From contig DXBX01000048.1 in the NCBI GenBank assembly GCA_019116285.1, positions 1-43,352 on the forward strand: a stretch of 43,352 nt of DNA, written 5' to 3'. Source of the DNA: Candidatus Bacteroides merdigallinarum. GTDB lineage: Bacteria; Bacteroidota; Bacteroidia; Bacteroidales; Bacteroidaceae. Positions 33,495 to 41,582 of the stretch are shown here, piece after piece. Under the pieces are notes generated by a model. It was not told where the DNA came from, made no database searches, and worked only from the letters and a program-made list of their open reading frames with translations. Numbering within the stretch: position 1 is the stretch's first letter; every line of letters starts with the position of its first letter. A program made the translations under genes and the position numbers.

Positions 33495-34265
33495 TCAGCG
33501 CCCCAAAGCCCACACGATGGCATTGCGGAACATCGTAGTGAAAGCCTCGACACCAAACAGTTTGGGGCTATGGCCCATCTGGAAATAGACATTGCGCGCC
33601 TTCATACGTTCATTGCACCAAACAACGGGATGGTCGCCCATCTTGATGTCCGAAGCCGGAGCATATGAATCTTCGTCCACATGGGCCAGGACATGTACAT
33701 TAGGACGAGGCGACCGGTCGTACGTGTACCACTCATCATCGGGTATTATGAACGAAGCCGGCATCCCCTTCATCACCGGATGTCCGGCATCTTCCACCTG
33801 GACAGTACCGTCGGCCAAAGCCGCAATGTAGTTCTTGTACCGTATGCCGCCCATAAAGTCGGAGAACCATTGCCACATGGGATAGCCGTCAAACTCACCC
33901 AGCAACGTGGCGTGATGGAAGCCGATCCAAGAGCCACGACCCTCCTCTACATACTTGATAAAGGCTGCCTGGGCCTCGTCCGGCCAAGTATAAGGCGGAA
34001 AGTCGAGTTGTATCACTAGGGCGAACTCAGCCAGATAGGCTTCCGTAATATTACGGGCACTGTTGGCCACAGTAATGCTAAAATTCATTTTCTGGCCCTC
34101 ATCAGCCAGCCAACGTACACCGGCATCGGTAAAGGGGGCGTGCTGCCCTCTACCCTCCATCAGCACGAGCACTTTCTGTTGGTGCGGCTTGTTCTCCGCC
34201 CGAATGCCGCCACAAACTGCACAAAGCAAACACAGGACGGCTGTCAATAGTTTGAAATACTGCAT
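33495..34265 (-). CDS. Secreted ThuA-like domain protein (second copy)
   Basis: Exported protein of 256 residues with signal peptide MQYFKLLTAVLCLLCAVCGGIRA. The fold segments match ThuA-like proteins: KVLVLMEGRGQHAPFTDAG, FALVIQLDFPPYTWPDEAQ, YVEEGRGSWIGFHHATLLGE, DAGHPVMKGMP, PVVWCNERMKARNVYFQMGH. It is clearly divergent from the ThuA-like protein encoded at 31990-32904, so this is not a recent duplication. It is the last gene of the minus arm, 25 bases after the MFS gene. Two secreted ThuA-like proteins in one locus suggest two related steps on the same glycan or its derivatives. Reaction unknown. Confidence 0.87.
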   Translation of the reverse strand: MQYFKLLTAVLCLLCAVCGGIRAENKPHQQKVLVLMEGRGQHAPFTDAGVRWLADEGQKMNFSITVANSARNITEAYLAEFALVIQLDFPPYTWPDEAQAAFIKYVEEGRGSWIGFHHATLLGEFDGYPMWQWFSDFMGGIRYKNYIAALADGTVQVEDAGHPVMKGMPASFIIPDDEWYTYDRSPRPNVHVLAHVDEDSYAPASDIKMGDHPVVWCNERMKARNVYFQMGHSPKLFGVEAFTTMFRNAIVWALGR

Positions 34266-34290
34266 AATGATTTATTTAATTATGGAATTA

Positions 34291-35568
34291 TCAGTCGCCA
34301 ATAGCTTCCGCCCTGTCACAGGGCCGGATTTTGGAACCGGACCGGGCGTAATACAGCATAAACAGTTCTCCGACCAACACGATGAGCCAAGAGTAGCGCC
34401 AGCCGGCCAAAGCATCAGCCAACAATCCCTGCGCTAACGGCAATAGAGCACCTCCCACGACACCTATCATGAACACGCCGGAAGCCAACGACGTGTACTT
34501 ACCAAGGCCCGCCACAGAGAGTGTGAAGATGGCTCCCCACATGATCGAGTGGAACAACCCGACCGCCGTAAGAAGCCACGGATTGTCGAACACAACGGCC
34601 AAAGTAACCAGAACGCCTGCGCAAAGCGTGGTCACCGTCAGTTGTACACGGGGCGAAATACGACTCAGCGAACTGCCCACCAAACGCCCCAACAGCATGC
34701 CTCCCCAATAAAGCGTGGCCAACAGAGCCGGAGAAGCATATCCCATCTCAATGGCATACAGATTGATGTTGCCGCCGATGCAAACCTCCACACCTACATA
34801 GAAGAATATGGCAACCACTCCTAACGTCAGATGGCGGAAACTCCACACGCTACGCTCCAGTTTCTCATCAGCTTCGGCCTTGGTACCTTGAATGTCGGGC
34901 AATGAAAATTTCTGAAGCGTCATTGCCACTGCCAGTATAAGCACTATCAAGACAATAAAAGGCACCATCAACTGGCTAATCTTTATCTCTTCCATAGAAA
35001 GTCCGCCAAACACCACTCCGGTTACAAAATAAGGAGCCAATGTTGTTCCTATCGAATTGGCCGAACCGCCGATAGCCAGACGTTGAATAGACTGGGTTCC
35101 CTTCACATGACAAGCCACAAGATAAGGATTGATAACCACCTGCAAGATGGTAACCGAAGCGCCTGTAACGAACGAGCCCAACAAGAAAATCAGGAACCCG
35201 CCGGGTATCAAGTCTGCCCCTATCGCCAGATTGGCCGCAGGATAATGCACAGTGAAATAGGAAGAGAAAAAGAACAATGCCAATCCGGCTGCCATCACCC
35301 ACAAGCCACGAATCAATGTACCCTTGTAACCATGGCGGTCAATCCATTTGGCTCCGACTCCCCCACACAACGGATAGGCCAAGAACCAAGAAAAAGTAAT
35401 CAACGTGGCAAATGTATTTTTCAAGCTGCCCACCTCCGAGAGGAAAGTGGCCTTCAACGGTACTTGGAACTGCGTATTAGCCGTAGTCAGAAAGCCCACG
35501 ATGAAGAACAGGAATACCATTGTTATAAATGGTCCGAAATAACTAGTCTGTACGTCTTGCTGTTTCAT
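34291..35568 (-). CDS. FucP/NagP-type MFS sugar transporter
   Basis: Inner-membrane sugar:cation symporter of 425 residues with about 12 hydrophobic segments. It matches the fucose/glucose/N-acetylglucosamine branch of the major facilitator superfamily: FLFFIVGFLTTANTQFQVPL near the N-terminus, ILQVVINPYLVACH in helix 4, QRLAIGGSANSIGTTLAPYF, and FFYVGVEVCIGGNINLYAI in the second half. In other bacteria the NagP members import GlcNAc. Together with nagB, nagX-like and ROK genes in the same transcript, an amino-sugar monosaccharide is the probable cargo, but specificity is inferred. It is separated by 21 bases from nagB. Confidence 0.88.
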   Translation of the reverse strand: MKQQDVQTSYFGPFITMVFLFFIVGFLTTANTQFQVPLKATFLSEVGSLKNTFATLITFSWFLAYPLCGGVGAKWIDRHGYKGTLIRGLWVMAAGLALFFFSSYFTVHYPAANLAIGADLIPGGFLIFLLGSFVTGASVTILQVVINPYLVACHVKGTQSIQRLAIGGSANSIGTTLAPYFVTGVVFGGLSMEEIKISQLMVPFIVLIVLILAVAMTLQKFSLPDIQGTKAEADEKLERSVWSFRHLTLGVVAIFFYVGVEVCIGGNINLYAIEMGYASPALLATLYWGGMLLGRLVGSSLSRISPRVQLTVTTLCAGVLVTLAVVFDNPWLLTAVGLFHSIMWGAIFTLSVAGLGKYTSLASGVFMIGVVGGALLPLAQGLLADALAGWRYSWLIVLVGELFMLYYARSGSKIRPCDRAEAIGD

Positions 35569-35589
35569 GACATTCTACTGTAAAAACGA

Positions 35590-36330
35590 TTATAATTTGC
35601 TTGCCGCCGCCGGGTCTAACAAGAACTCGCAACAAGGGTGCAACTGGAGGATGGAAGCCGGCACGTCGGGAGTCACAGGTCCTTGCAGCATACGCTTCAC
35701 AATATCGGCTTTACGCTCTCCATTTGCCAATAACACCAGTTTGCGGGCATGCATGATATTCTTCAGTCCCAACGTCACACCACCTAATTTCTTATCAGAA
35801 GGAGTGCCGGTCTCCCTACGAATGCGTTCCTCTAATGTCTCGTCCATATCCGTAGTCCAAGTTTCCCCGGCAAAGGGTGAGCCCGGCTGGTTGAAGCCCA
35901 GATGTCCGTTCTCACCCAGTCCCAGCAACAATAGGTCAATGCCTCCTCGCCGCTCCAGTTCCGATTGGAATTCCTGACATGCCGCGACAAAGTCATCGGC
36001 TTGCGTGGGCAACATCAGGAAATTCTCTTCCCGAACGCCCAACGTATCCATCAGTTCCGTTTTCAACATCGTATAACAGGCCCCGGCATACTCACGCGGC
36101 ACATTCATCACCTCGTCTAGCCCGAAAAATGTCGTATCTGCTACCGGGAAAGGATAGTTAGAGAAAATCTCTCCTATCTGGAGATGTATATTTTTGGTAG
36201 TGCGCCCGGTAGAAAGCCCGATGACACTGGAAGGCTTTTGCAGGATTTGGCCAATGACATGCCACGCGGCCCGGGTATAAAAAGCCCGTTCATTGTCTGC
36301 AACCACAATGTTCAAACTAGTATTGCTCAT
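35590..36330 (-). CDS. nagB: Glucosamine-6-phosphate deaminase (NagB family)
   Basis: Cytoplasmic enzyme of 246 residues converting glucosamine-6-phosphate to fructose-6-phosphate and ammonia. Family motifs visible are the phosphate loop IGLSTGRTTKNIH, TTFFGLDEVMNVP with the catalytic Asp, LLLLGLGENGHLGFNQPGSPF with the catalytic His, and VTPDVPASILQLHP at the end. The phosphate-loop GRTT replaces the more common GSTP, so a relative such as 6-phosphogluconolactonase was considered, but the GENGHLGFN motif favours NagB. It sits between the NagX-like and MFS genes. Confidence 0.92.
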   Translation of the reverse strand: MSNTSLNIVVADNERAFYTRAAWHVIGQILQKPSSVIGLSTGRTTKNIHLQIGEIFSNYPFPVADTTFFGLDEVMNVPREYAGACYTMLKTELMDTLGVREENFLMLPTQADDFVAACQEFQSELERRGGIDLLLLGLGENGHLGFNQPGSPFAGETWTTDMDETLEERIRRETGTPSDKKLGGVTLGLKNIMHARKLVLLANGERKADIVKRMLQGPVTPDVPASILQLHPCCEFLLDPAAASKL

Positions 36331-36397
36331 AAATGCTTAACAGAGTTATATAATTAACTTTAAATGATAACACTCGTCTCCGAGAGAGGAAATCCGC

Positions 36398-37612
36398 TCA
36401 TATCTTTATATATATCTTCCTTTTATATAATTGGTAACCGATGCACCAGTTCACAAGCACGAATAACAACGCATAAACCAGCGATCCACCCGTATTTCCC
36501 AACCACGGCCGCAAACACACGTCGTAGAGGAAACCGTACAAACTGATGCTGCTCTCTCCCCAAGGGAAACGGATACAGCCAAACAAGATTCCCAACAAAT
36601 CTCCCAACACATACATAAACAACGGATTAACGCCAAAAGCCTCGAAGAAACGGCTCCACCGCTTGTAACCCTTCACATCAATCAACCATATAAGCAGGGC
36701 CAGCAAACTTGAAGCCAATCCGCAAGTGACCAATACAAAGGTAGGTGACCAGATTTTCTTATTCAACGGACAGCCGTAGCTCAACAACCAACCGGAAAAC
36801 GCCAATACCGTTCCTAAAAGGAACAACTTGATCAGATGAGACCGCAATAAAGTTTCACGGTCCTGGGGTTCCTTTCCGCCCCCGGCCAACATCATACGTC
36901 CCACATAGAAACCCAACAATACGTGTGCAACAGAAGGAATCGTACTCAACAGCCCCTCCGGATCAATACCATTGTCCTTGTACATATGAGCCGAAGTAAA
37001 CACGGCCCGATCCACTATGGAAAGCAGGTTAGTCTCATCATAGGCAAAACCGTTTCCACCCATCAGCAGTAAGAAGTAACCAGCCAACAGTCCCACAATA
37101 ATCCACGGAATATAACGATGCTTCACGATCAAGGCGATGAATGCCGTTATGCCATAGCAGACAGCCAGACGTTGCATGACGCCGGGAATGCGGACACTGT
37201 CAAACGTACATGCCGCATTCCACAAGCGCTCCCCAAAGCCCATGCCTTCCGGTCCCGGCCAATAATAACAGAAGCGTAAGAACCAGTCTATAGCTATACC
37301 AATCAGGAAGATAACTACCATGCGTTGTACAACCTTCCGAACCGCAACCTTGCTGAGCATGAAGCTGTACTTCCGCAACGAAATATAAGTCGATATACCC
37401 ATGATGAACATGAAGAACGGGAATACCAGATCGGTAGGCGTCAGGCCATTCCAAGCTGCGTGACGCAAAGGTGCATAAATATGTTCCCACGAACCGGGAT
37501 TATTCACTAATATCATCCCGGCTATGGTGATGCCTCGCAAAACATCCAAAGCCAAAATACGTCCGCCACGAGCGGCTTTGCCGCGACTGATATCCATAGT
37601 TGCTTCTGTCAT
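36398..37612 (-). CDS. NagX-like membrane acyltransferase (DUF5009/HGSNAT-like)
   Basis: Inner-membrane protein of 404 residues with about ten hydrophobic segments. It resembles COG4299, the family of NagX and of eukaryotic heparan-alpha-glucosaminide N-acetyltransferase: ILALDVLRGITIAGMILVNN, WNGLTPTDLVFPFFMFIMGI and GVNPLFMYVLGDLL are typical. nagX genes occur in GlcNAc-utilisation clusters of Shewanella and Xanthomonas, where their exact role is not settled; acetyl transfer to an amino sugar across the membrane is the natural hypothesis. An ATG 15 bases downstream of the chosen start is also possible. It lies between the ROK kinase and nagB genes. Confidence 0.85.
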   Translation of the reverse strand: MTEATMDISRGKAARGGRILALDVLRGITIAGMILVNNPGSWEHIYAPLRHAAWNGLTPTDLVFPFFMFIMGISTYISLRKYSFMLSKVAVRKVVQRMVVIFLIGIAIDWFLRFCYYWPGPEGMGFGERLWNAACTFDSVRIPGVMQRLAVCYGITAFIALIVKHRYIPWIIVGLLAGYFLLLMGGNGFAYDETNLLSIVDRAVFTSAHMYKDNGIDPEGLLSTIPSVAHVLLGFYVGRMMLAGGGKEPQDRETLLRSHLIKLFLLGTVLAFSGWLLSYGCPLNKKIWSPTFVLVTCGLASSLLALLIWLIDVKGYKRWSRFFEAFGVNPLFMYVLGDLLGILFGCIRFPWGESSISLYGFLYDVCLRPWLGNTGGSLVYALLFVLVNWCIGYQLYKRKIYIKI

Positions 37613-37658
37613 GTTCTTTTCTGTGTTTATGTCAGTCTTCTGAGATAGCCGGCTCCCG

Positions 37659-38597
37659 TCACTTATTCATGGCCACCGCTCCGGCACCGAGCAGTCCTAT
37701 GAAATCGGGATTCAATTTGGTAATAACCACGCCGTTGGTAACAAAACGCATGGTAATGGGCTGCAGTTTCTCTAAAATCTTACCGTGCATATAACCATCG
37801 GCCACTACGCCTCCTCCCAACACTACGGTATCCGGATCGGCCACACGTACCAGGTTCATAATCAGATTAGCCAAAGCCTCTGCGGCATTGTCCACCAACA
37901 CCGTACAGAGCGGGTCACCTTTTTGGCTTAAAGCAAACACGTCGCTCACCTGTACCCGCTCATCCTTATCAGGAATGTGCAGGCTCGTTTCGTAACGGTC
38001 ACGCAACAGGCGGGCACAATTGTCAAATCCTATACCGGCCGCAATAGCTTCCACACAGTCTATACGGCCACATGGACATTTCACGCCCACATTGACCCCC
38101 ACACGCAGATGCCCTACCTCGCCGGCATTGAAGTGACTACCACGAATCTGGCGCCCGTTTATCACAATGCCCACAGCTATACCCGTCCCTACGTTGAGAT
38201 AAACAAAGTTCTGCGATATTTGCCCAAAGCCCCATACACGTTCCGCACGGGTAGCGCTCTTCACATCGTTGTCTATGAAACAAGGGATGCCATAACAATC
38301 GGTCAGCTCCTTAGCCAACGCAACAGGATGCGTGCGGCTGGGGTCTATCTGCAGCCAAACGCCTTCCTGCGGATCCACACGGCCGATCAGTCCAACCCCC
38401 ATGCCCACAGGCCGCTTGTCATACCAACCCACGGTACGGATATAGTCATCAAGCGACGATTTGATGATCTGTAACGCCGCCTGCTGGTTAAAATAGCCAG
38501 AGGCATACTTCTTGTATCGCAAAATATTGCCGCGGTTGTCCATCTCGCCTATCAACAATTTGGTTCCGCCCAAATCAAGACCTAAATATGTTTCCAT
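37659..38597 (-). CDS. ROK family sugar kinase (probable amino-sugar kinase)
   Basis: Protein of 312 residues with an N-terminal ATP-binding motif YLGLDLGGTKLLIGEMD, the catalytic Asp in PCFIDNDVKSATRAERVWG, and the ROK signature with zinc ligands (GEVGHLRVGVNVGVKCPCG then RIDCVEA). There is no N-terminal helix-turn-helix, so it is a kinase rather than a NagC-type repressor. The phosphate acceptor is likely GlcNAc or glucosamine because of the NagB and NagX-like genes next to it. It is probably co-transcribed with them, and the regulator gene lies directly downstream of its own start on the same strand. Confidence 0.9.
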   Translation of the reverse strand: METYLGLDLGGTKLLIGEMDNRGNILRYKKYASGYFNQQAALQIIKSSLDDYIRTVGWYDKRPVGMGVGLIGRVDPQEGVWLQIDPSRTHPVALAKELTDCYGIPCFIDNDVKSATRAERVWGFGQISQNFVYLNVGTGIAVGIVINGRQIRGSHFNAGEVGHLRVGVNVGVKCPCGRIDCVEAIAAGIGFDNCARLLRDRYETSLHIPDKDERVQVSDVFALSQKGDPLCTVLVDNAAEALANLIMNLVRVADPDTVVLGGGVVADGYMHGKILEKLQPITMRFVTNGVVITKLNPDFIGLLGAGAVAMNK

Positions 38598-38648
38598 CTT
38601 TTCTGTTATATAAGTTTTTCTTATGAAGTCGGTTCTCTTCTGTGCTAC

Positions 38649-40253
38649 TCATAGCTTGCTAGGGCTGATGCCGAATTGCTTCTTGAAACAAGTGCTGAAA
38701 TACTTCGGGTCGGAAAAGCCCACGAGGGACGACACCTCACCGATAGTATAACGATGCATCTGCAGCAATGCCTTACCTTTGTTCAGCCGCATGATACGTA
38801 TATAATCTGCCGGCCCTTTGCCGGTCAGTGTCTTTAGCTTGTTATATATGGAAGTACGGCTCATGCCCATCTGCCGACAGAAGTCATTGATGCCAAAAGA
38901 GGGATTGGCCAATTCTTGCTCGACGATAGCGCGCACTTTGTCCATAAACTCCTGATCCAAACGAGTACTATAATCCACTTCCTCGGGTTGCTCTTCTGCT
39001 GAAAGCGAAGCTGAACGGACACGCTGTCTTTCCTGCAGAATATTGCGCAGACGTGCTTTCAGGACAGACAGGTCAAAGGGTTTGATAATATAATCGTTTG
39101 CCCCCGCCTCCAGTCCGTAGATAATGTCTTGGCGCGTACAGAGCCCTGTCAACAATACGATGGGAATGTGGCTGGTATCCACCGAAGACTTCAGCATTCG
39201 GCATAGCTCGTCACCTGTCAAAGCGGGCATCATGACATCGGAAACTATCAGGTCCGGATTGATTTCGCGGGCTGTCTCCAAAGCCTTTTTCCCGTCAGCG
39301 ACGCTCACCACTTGGTATTCGGAGGAAAGGGCCTCTACCAGATACTCGCGCATGTCTGCGTCGTCCTCAGCCAACAGCAAGACCTCTTTGTCTCCGCCGC
39401 CGGCAGACGAATCAGTGCCCTCATCCGCCTCCACAGAAGGATCTGTGTTTTCCGGCTCTTCCGACACAACAGTCCCTTTGGGCCTCAACGGGAAAGTAAC
39501 GGTAAAAATGCTCCCCTTTCCTTCCACACTGTCAAACGAGATCGTCCCTTGATGCTGCTCTACCAGGCGCCGCACCAATAAGAGCCCCAATCCAGTTCCA
39601 CTATCTGCAGAGGATACGGCATTACGGGCGCGATGTGCCTCGCGGAAGATACGGGACTGCTCCTCGTGCGGAATGCCGATGCCGGTGTCGCAGACCCGTA
39701 ACGTCCACGAAGAAGCGCCGGGCTGCACCTGCAGACTGACACTCCCGTTATAGGTATATTTCAAGGCATTCCCCAGCAGGTTGTCCACAATGCGATCCAT
39801 CTTGTCCCGATCCATCCATACAGAGGGCATATCCAAGGGTATTTCCGTTCTCAACTCCAGCCCCTTGCGCAAGACAAGAGGCAAGAAGTCGTTCCGTTTC
39901 TCTTCCAAATAGATATTCAAGTCGCAGGAAACCAGTCTCAAAGTGGACGCCTGCATTTCTGCCTTCTGCCAATCCAGCAACAGGGCACTCATATCCAACA
40001 ACCTGGTCAGATTTTTCTGCAAGACCGCCAGACTCTTCTGCAATCCTTCCGACAGATTGCCCGTCTCCTCCAGCTCATCCAATGATGATTTGACCATCGA
40101 AAGAGGCGTGCGCATATCGTGCACAAAGCCGGTGAAATCATGGAGCTGTACCTGCAATCTGACTTCCATCCGCCTTTGCCTGTAACAAAGCCAGCCCAGA
40201 AGCAGGCAGGCCAAAGCAAACACGGCTAGTAATATGTAAACTAAATATAACAT
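38649..40253 (-). CDS. Short hybrid two-component regulator (HisKA-HATPase-REC-AraC)
   Basis: Single-chain sensor/regulator of 534 residues. Residues 4-22 are one membrane segment. HisKA follows with the phospho-acceptor H45 (VHDMRTPLSM), then HATPase_c with GNALKYTYNG, DTGIGIP and SGTGLGL (about 160-225). The receiver domain spans about 290-405 with the acidic pair D297/D298, phospho-acceptor D339 (IVSDVMMP) and IKPFD. An AraC-type helix-turn-helix ends the protein (FGINDFCRQMGMSRTSIYNK, VGFSDPKYFSTCFKKQFGIS). Classical Bacteroides HTCS proteins are about 1300 residues with a periplasmic two-propeller/Y_Y_Y sensor, which is absent here. It is the likely regulator of the locus; its signal input is unclear. 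Confidence 0.9.
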   Translation of the reverse strand: MLYLVYILLAVFALACLLLGWLCYRQRRMEVRLQVQLHDFTGFVHDMRTPLSMVKSSLDELEETGNLSEGLQKSLAVLQKNLTRLLDMSALLLDWQKAEMQASTLRLVSCDLNIYLEEKRNDFLPLVLRKGLELRTEIPLDMPSVWMDRDKMDRIVDNLLGNALKYTYNGSVSLQVQPGASSWTLRVCDTGIGIPHEEQSRIFREAHRARNAVSSADSGTGLGLLLVRRLVEQHQGTISFDSVEGKGSIFTVTFPLRPKGTVVSEEPENTDPSVEADEGTDSSAGGGDKEVLLLAEDDADMREYLVEALSSEYQVVSVADGKKALETAREINPDLIVSDVMMPALTGDELCRMLKSSVDTSHIPIVLLTGLCTRQDIIYGLEAGANDYIIKPFDLSVLKARLRNILQERQRVRSASLSAEEQPEEVDYSTRLDQEFMDKVRAIVEQELANPSFGINDFCRQMGMSRTSIYNKLKTLTGKGPADYIRIMRLNKGKALLQMHRYTIGEVSSLVGFSDPKYFSTCFKKQFGISPSKL

Positions 40254-40403
40254 TATCCGTAGATACTATAAACAACATTTGATTAGCGGTTGCAATATTA
40301 GGCAGAATTGGTAGGAACGAGGTAGAAAAGCTATCCAAATAGGTTTAAATACTATTATTCTTGAAAAATAAGGAACATTTTCCTGTCCTCGGAACATAAT
40401 TCA

Positions 40404-40437
40404 GGCGCGAATGGAAGAAAAATCCACCATTCGCGCC
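40404..40437. terminator. Strong hairpin between the M20 and hybrid regulator genes
   Basis: A perfect 11-bp stem, GGCGCGAATGG / CCATTCGCGCC, has a 12-base loop, 49 bases past the M20 stop. No strong T-run follows on either strand. It most likely ends the M20 transcript (minus strand) and marks the right boundary of the utilisation locus. Confidence 0.6.
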
Positions 40438-40485
40438 TATATGCAAACATGTCCGGGACGCCCGACCGGCCCCCAAGACTCCTTT

Positions 40486-41559
40486 TTATCCCAACGTCAC
40501 CCCGTCCAGCAACTCCAGATACAACCCGATGGCCTCCTCGATTTCTTTCACATAGACAAACTCGTCCGCCGTGTGCGACCGGCTGCTCTTGCCCGGGCCC
40601 ATCTTCATCGAAGGGAAGGGCATCAGCGCCTGGTCCGACAGCGTGGGCGAACCGAAAGGTACGCGCCCCAACGACACGGCCCGACGAACCACGGGATGCT
40701 CCGTCGGCACGTGTGACGAGCCCAGACGGAAGCTGCGGGCACGGGCCTCGCACTTCAGGTTCGGGGTGATGAGGTCGAACAGTTCCTGGTTGGTGTAACA
40801 TTCATTGCTGCGGATGTCTACCACAAAGGTACAGCGGTCAGGGATGACATTGTGCTGCGTGCCCGCGTTGACCATCGTGACGCTCATCTTGACGGGACCC
40901 AACAGGGGGGACACCTTCGGGAAACGGTAGTCGCGGAACCAGGCGATGTCGTCCAGCACCTTATAGATGGCATTGTCGCCTTCATCCCTCGCGGCGTGGC
41001 CGGAACGCCCCGTGGCGGTGACGTCCAACACCATCAACCCCTTCTCGGCGATGGCGGGCTGCATTTCGGTGGGCTCGCCCACCAGGGCAAAGGCGATGGG
41101 AGGCAGTTGGGGCAGTACGCTCTCAATGCCATCCTTGCCGGAGACTTCTTCCTCGCACGAGGCCAGGAACAGGAGGTTGTAGGGCTGCGACTTGCGGCAG
41201 AGTTGCAGGAAGGCCTGCAACAGGCTGACCACACTGGCACCCGCATCATTGCTGCCCAGTCCGTAGAGTTTGCCGTTGCTCTCCAGCCGGGGCGTGAAGG
41301 GATCACGCCGCCAGCCGCTGACGGGCTTCACGGTGTCGATGTGGGAGTTGAGCAACAGAGTCGGTTTCTTCAGGTCGAACGCCGGACCCAGGCACCAGAC
41401 GTTATTTCCCTTGCGCCCGGTGTCCATCCCTTGCAGTTCGATGTATTGTTGCAGGCAGTCTGCCGCCCGTGCCTCGTCACGGCTGACGGAGGGGATGGCA
41501 ATGAGGGATTGCAAGAGGGCGACTGCCTCAGCAGTCAATGCGGTTATATCGGTATTCAT
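40486..41559 (-). CDS. M20 family metallo-deacylase (ArgE-type acylornithine deacylase)
   Basis: Cytoplasmic zinc amidohydrolase of 357 residues. Conserved metal ligands are visible: His in LLLNSHIDTVKP, Asp in GLGSNDAGASVV, Glu-Glu in LASCEEEVSGKDG, Glu in LVGEPTEMQ, and His in SRSHTADEFV. The dimerisation lid lies between (GLMVLDVTATGRSGHAA). Length and motifs fit acetylornithine deacetylase. In Bacteroides arginine synthesis proceeds through N-succinylornithine, so the real substrate may be the succinyl derivative. No other arginine genes are in the window. The S41 protease gene lies 23 bases upstream on the same strand. Confidence 0.87.
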   Translation of the reverse strand: MNTDITALTAEAVALLQSLIAIPSVSRDEARAADCLQQYIELQGMDTGRKGNNVWCLGPAFDLKKPTLLLNSHIDTVKPVSGWRRDPFTPRLESNGKLYGLGSNDAGASVVSLLQAFLQLCRKSQPYNLLFLASCEEEVSGKDGIESVLPQLPPIAFALVGEPTEMQPAIAEKGLMVLDVTATGRSGHAARDEGDNAIYKVLDDIAWFRDYRFPKVSPLLGPVKMSVTMVNAGTQHNVIPDRCTFVVDIRSNECYTNQELFDLITPNLKCEARARSFRLGSSHVPTEHPVVRRAVSLGRVPFGSPTLSDQALMPFPSMKMGPGKSSRSHTADEFVYVKEIEEAIGLYLELLDGVTLG

Positions 41560-41582
41560 GCTCGTAGAAGGTAAATGATCAT

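Noticed and set aside
37659..38597. NagC-type ROK repressor
   Set aside because: The protein begins directly with the ATP-binding motif and lacks an N-terminal helix-turn-helix, so a kinase is the better call.
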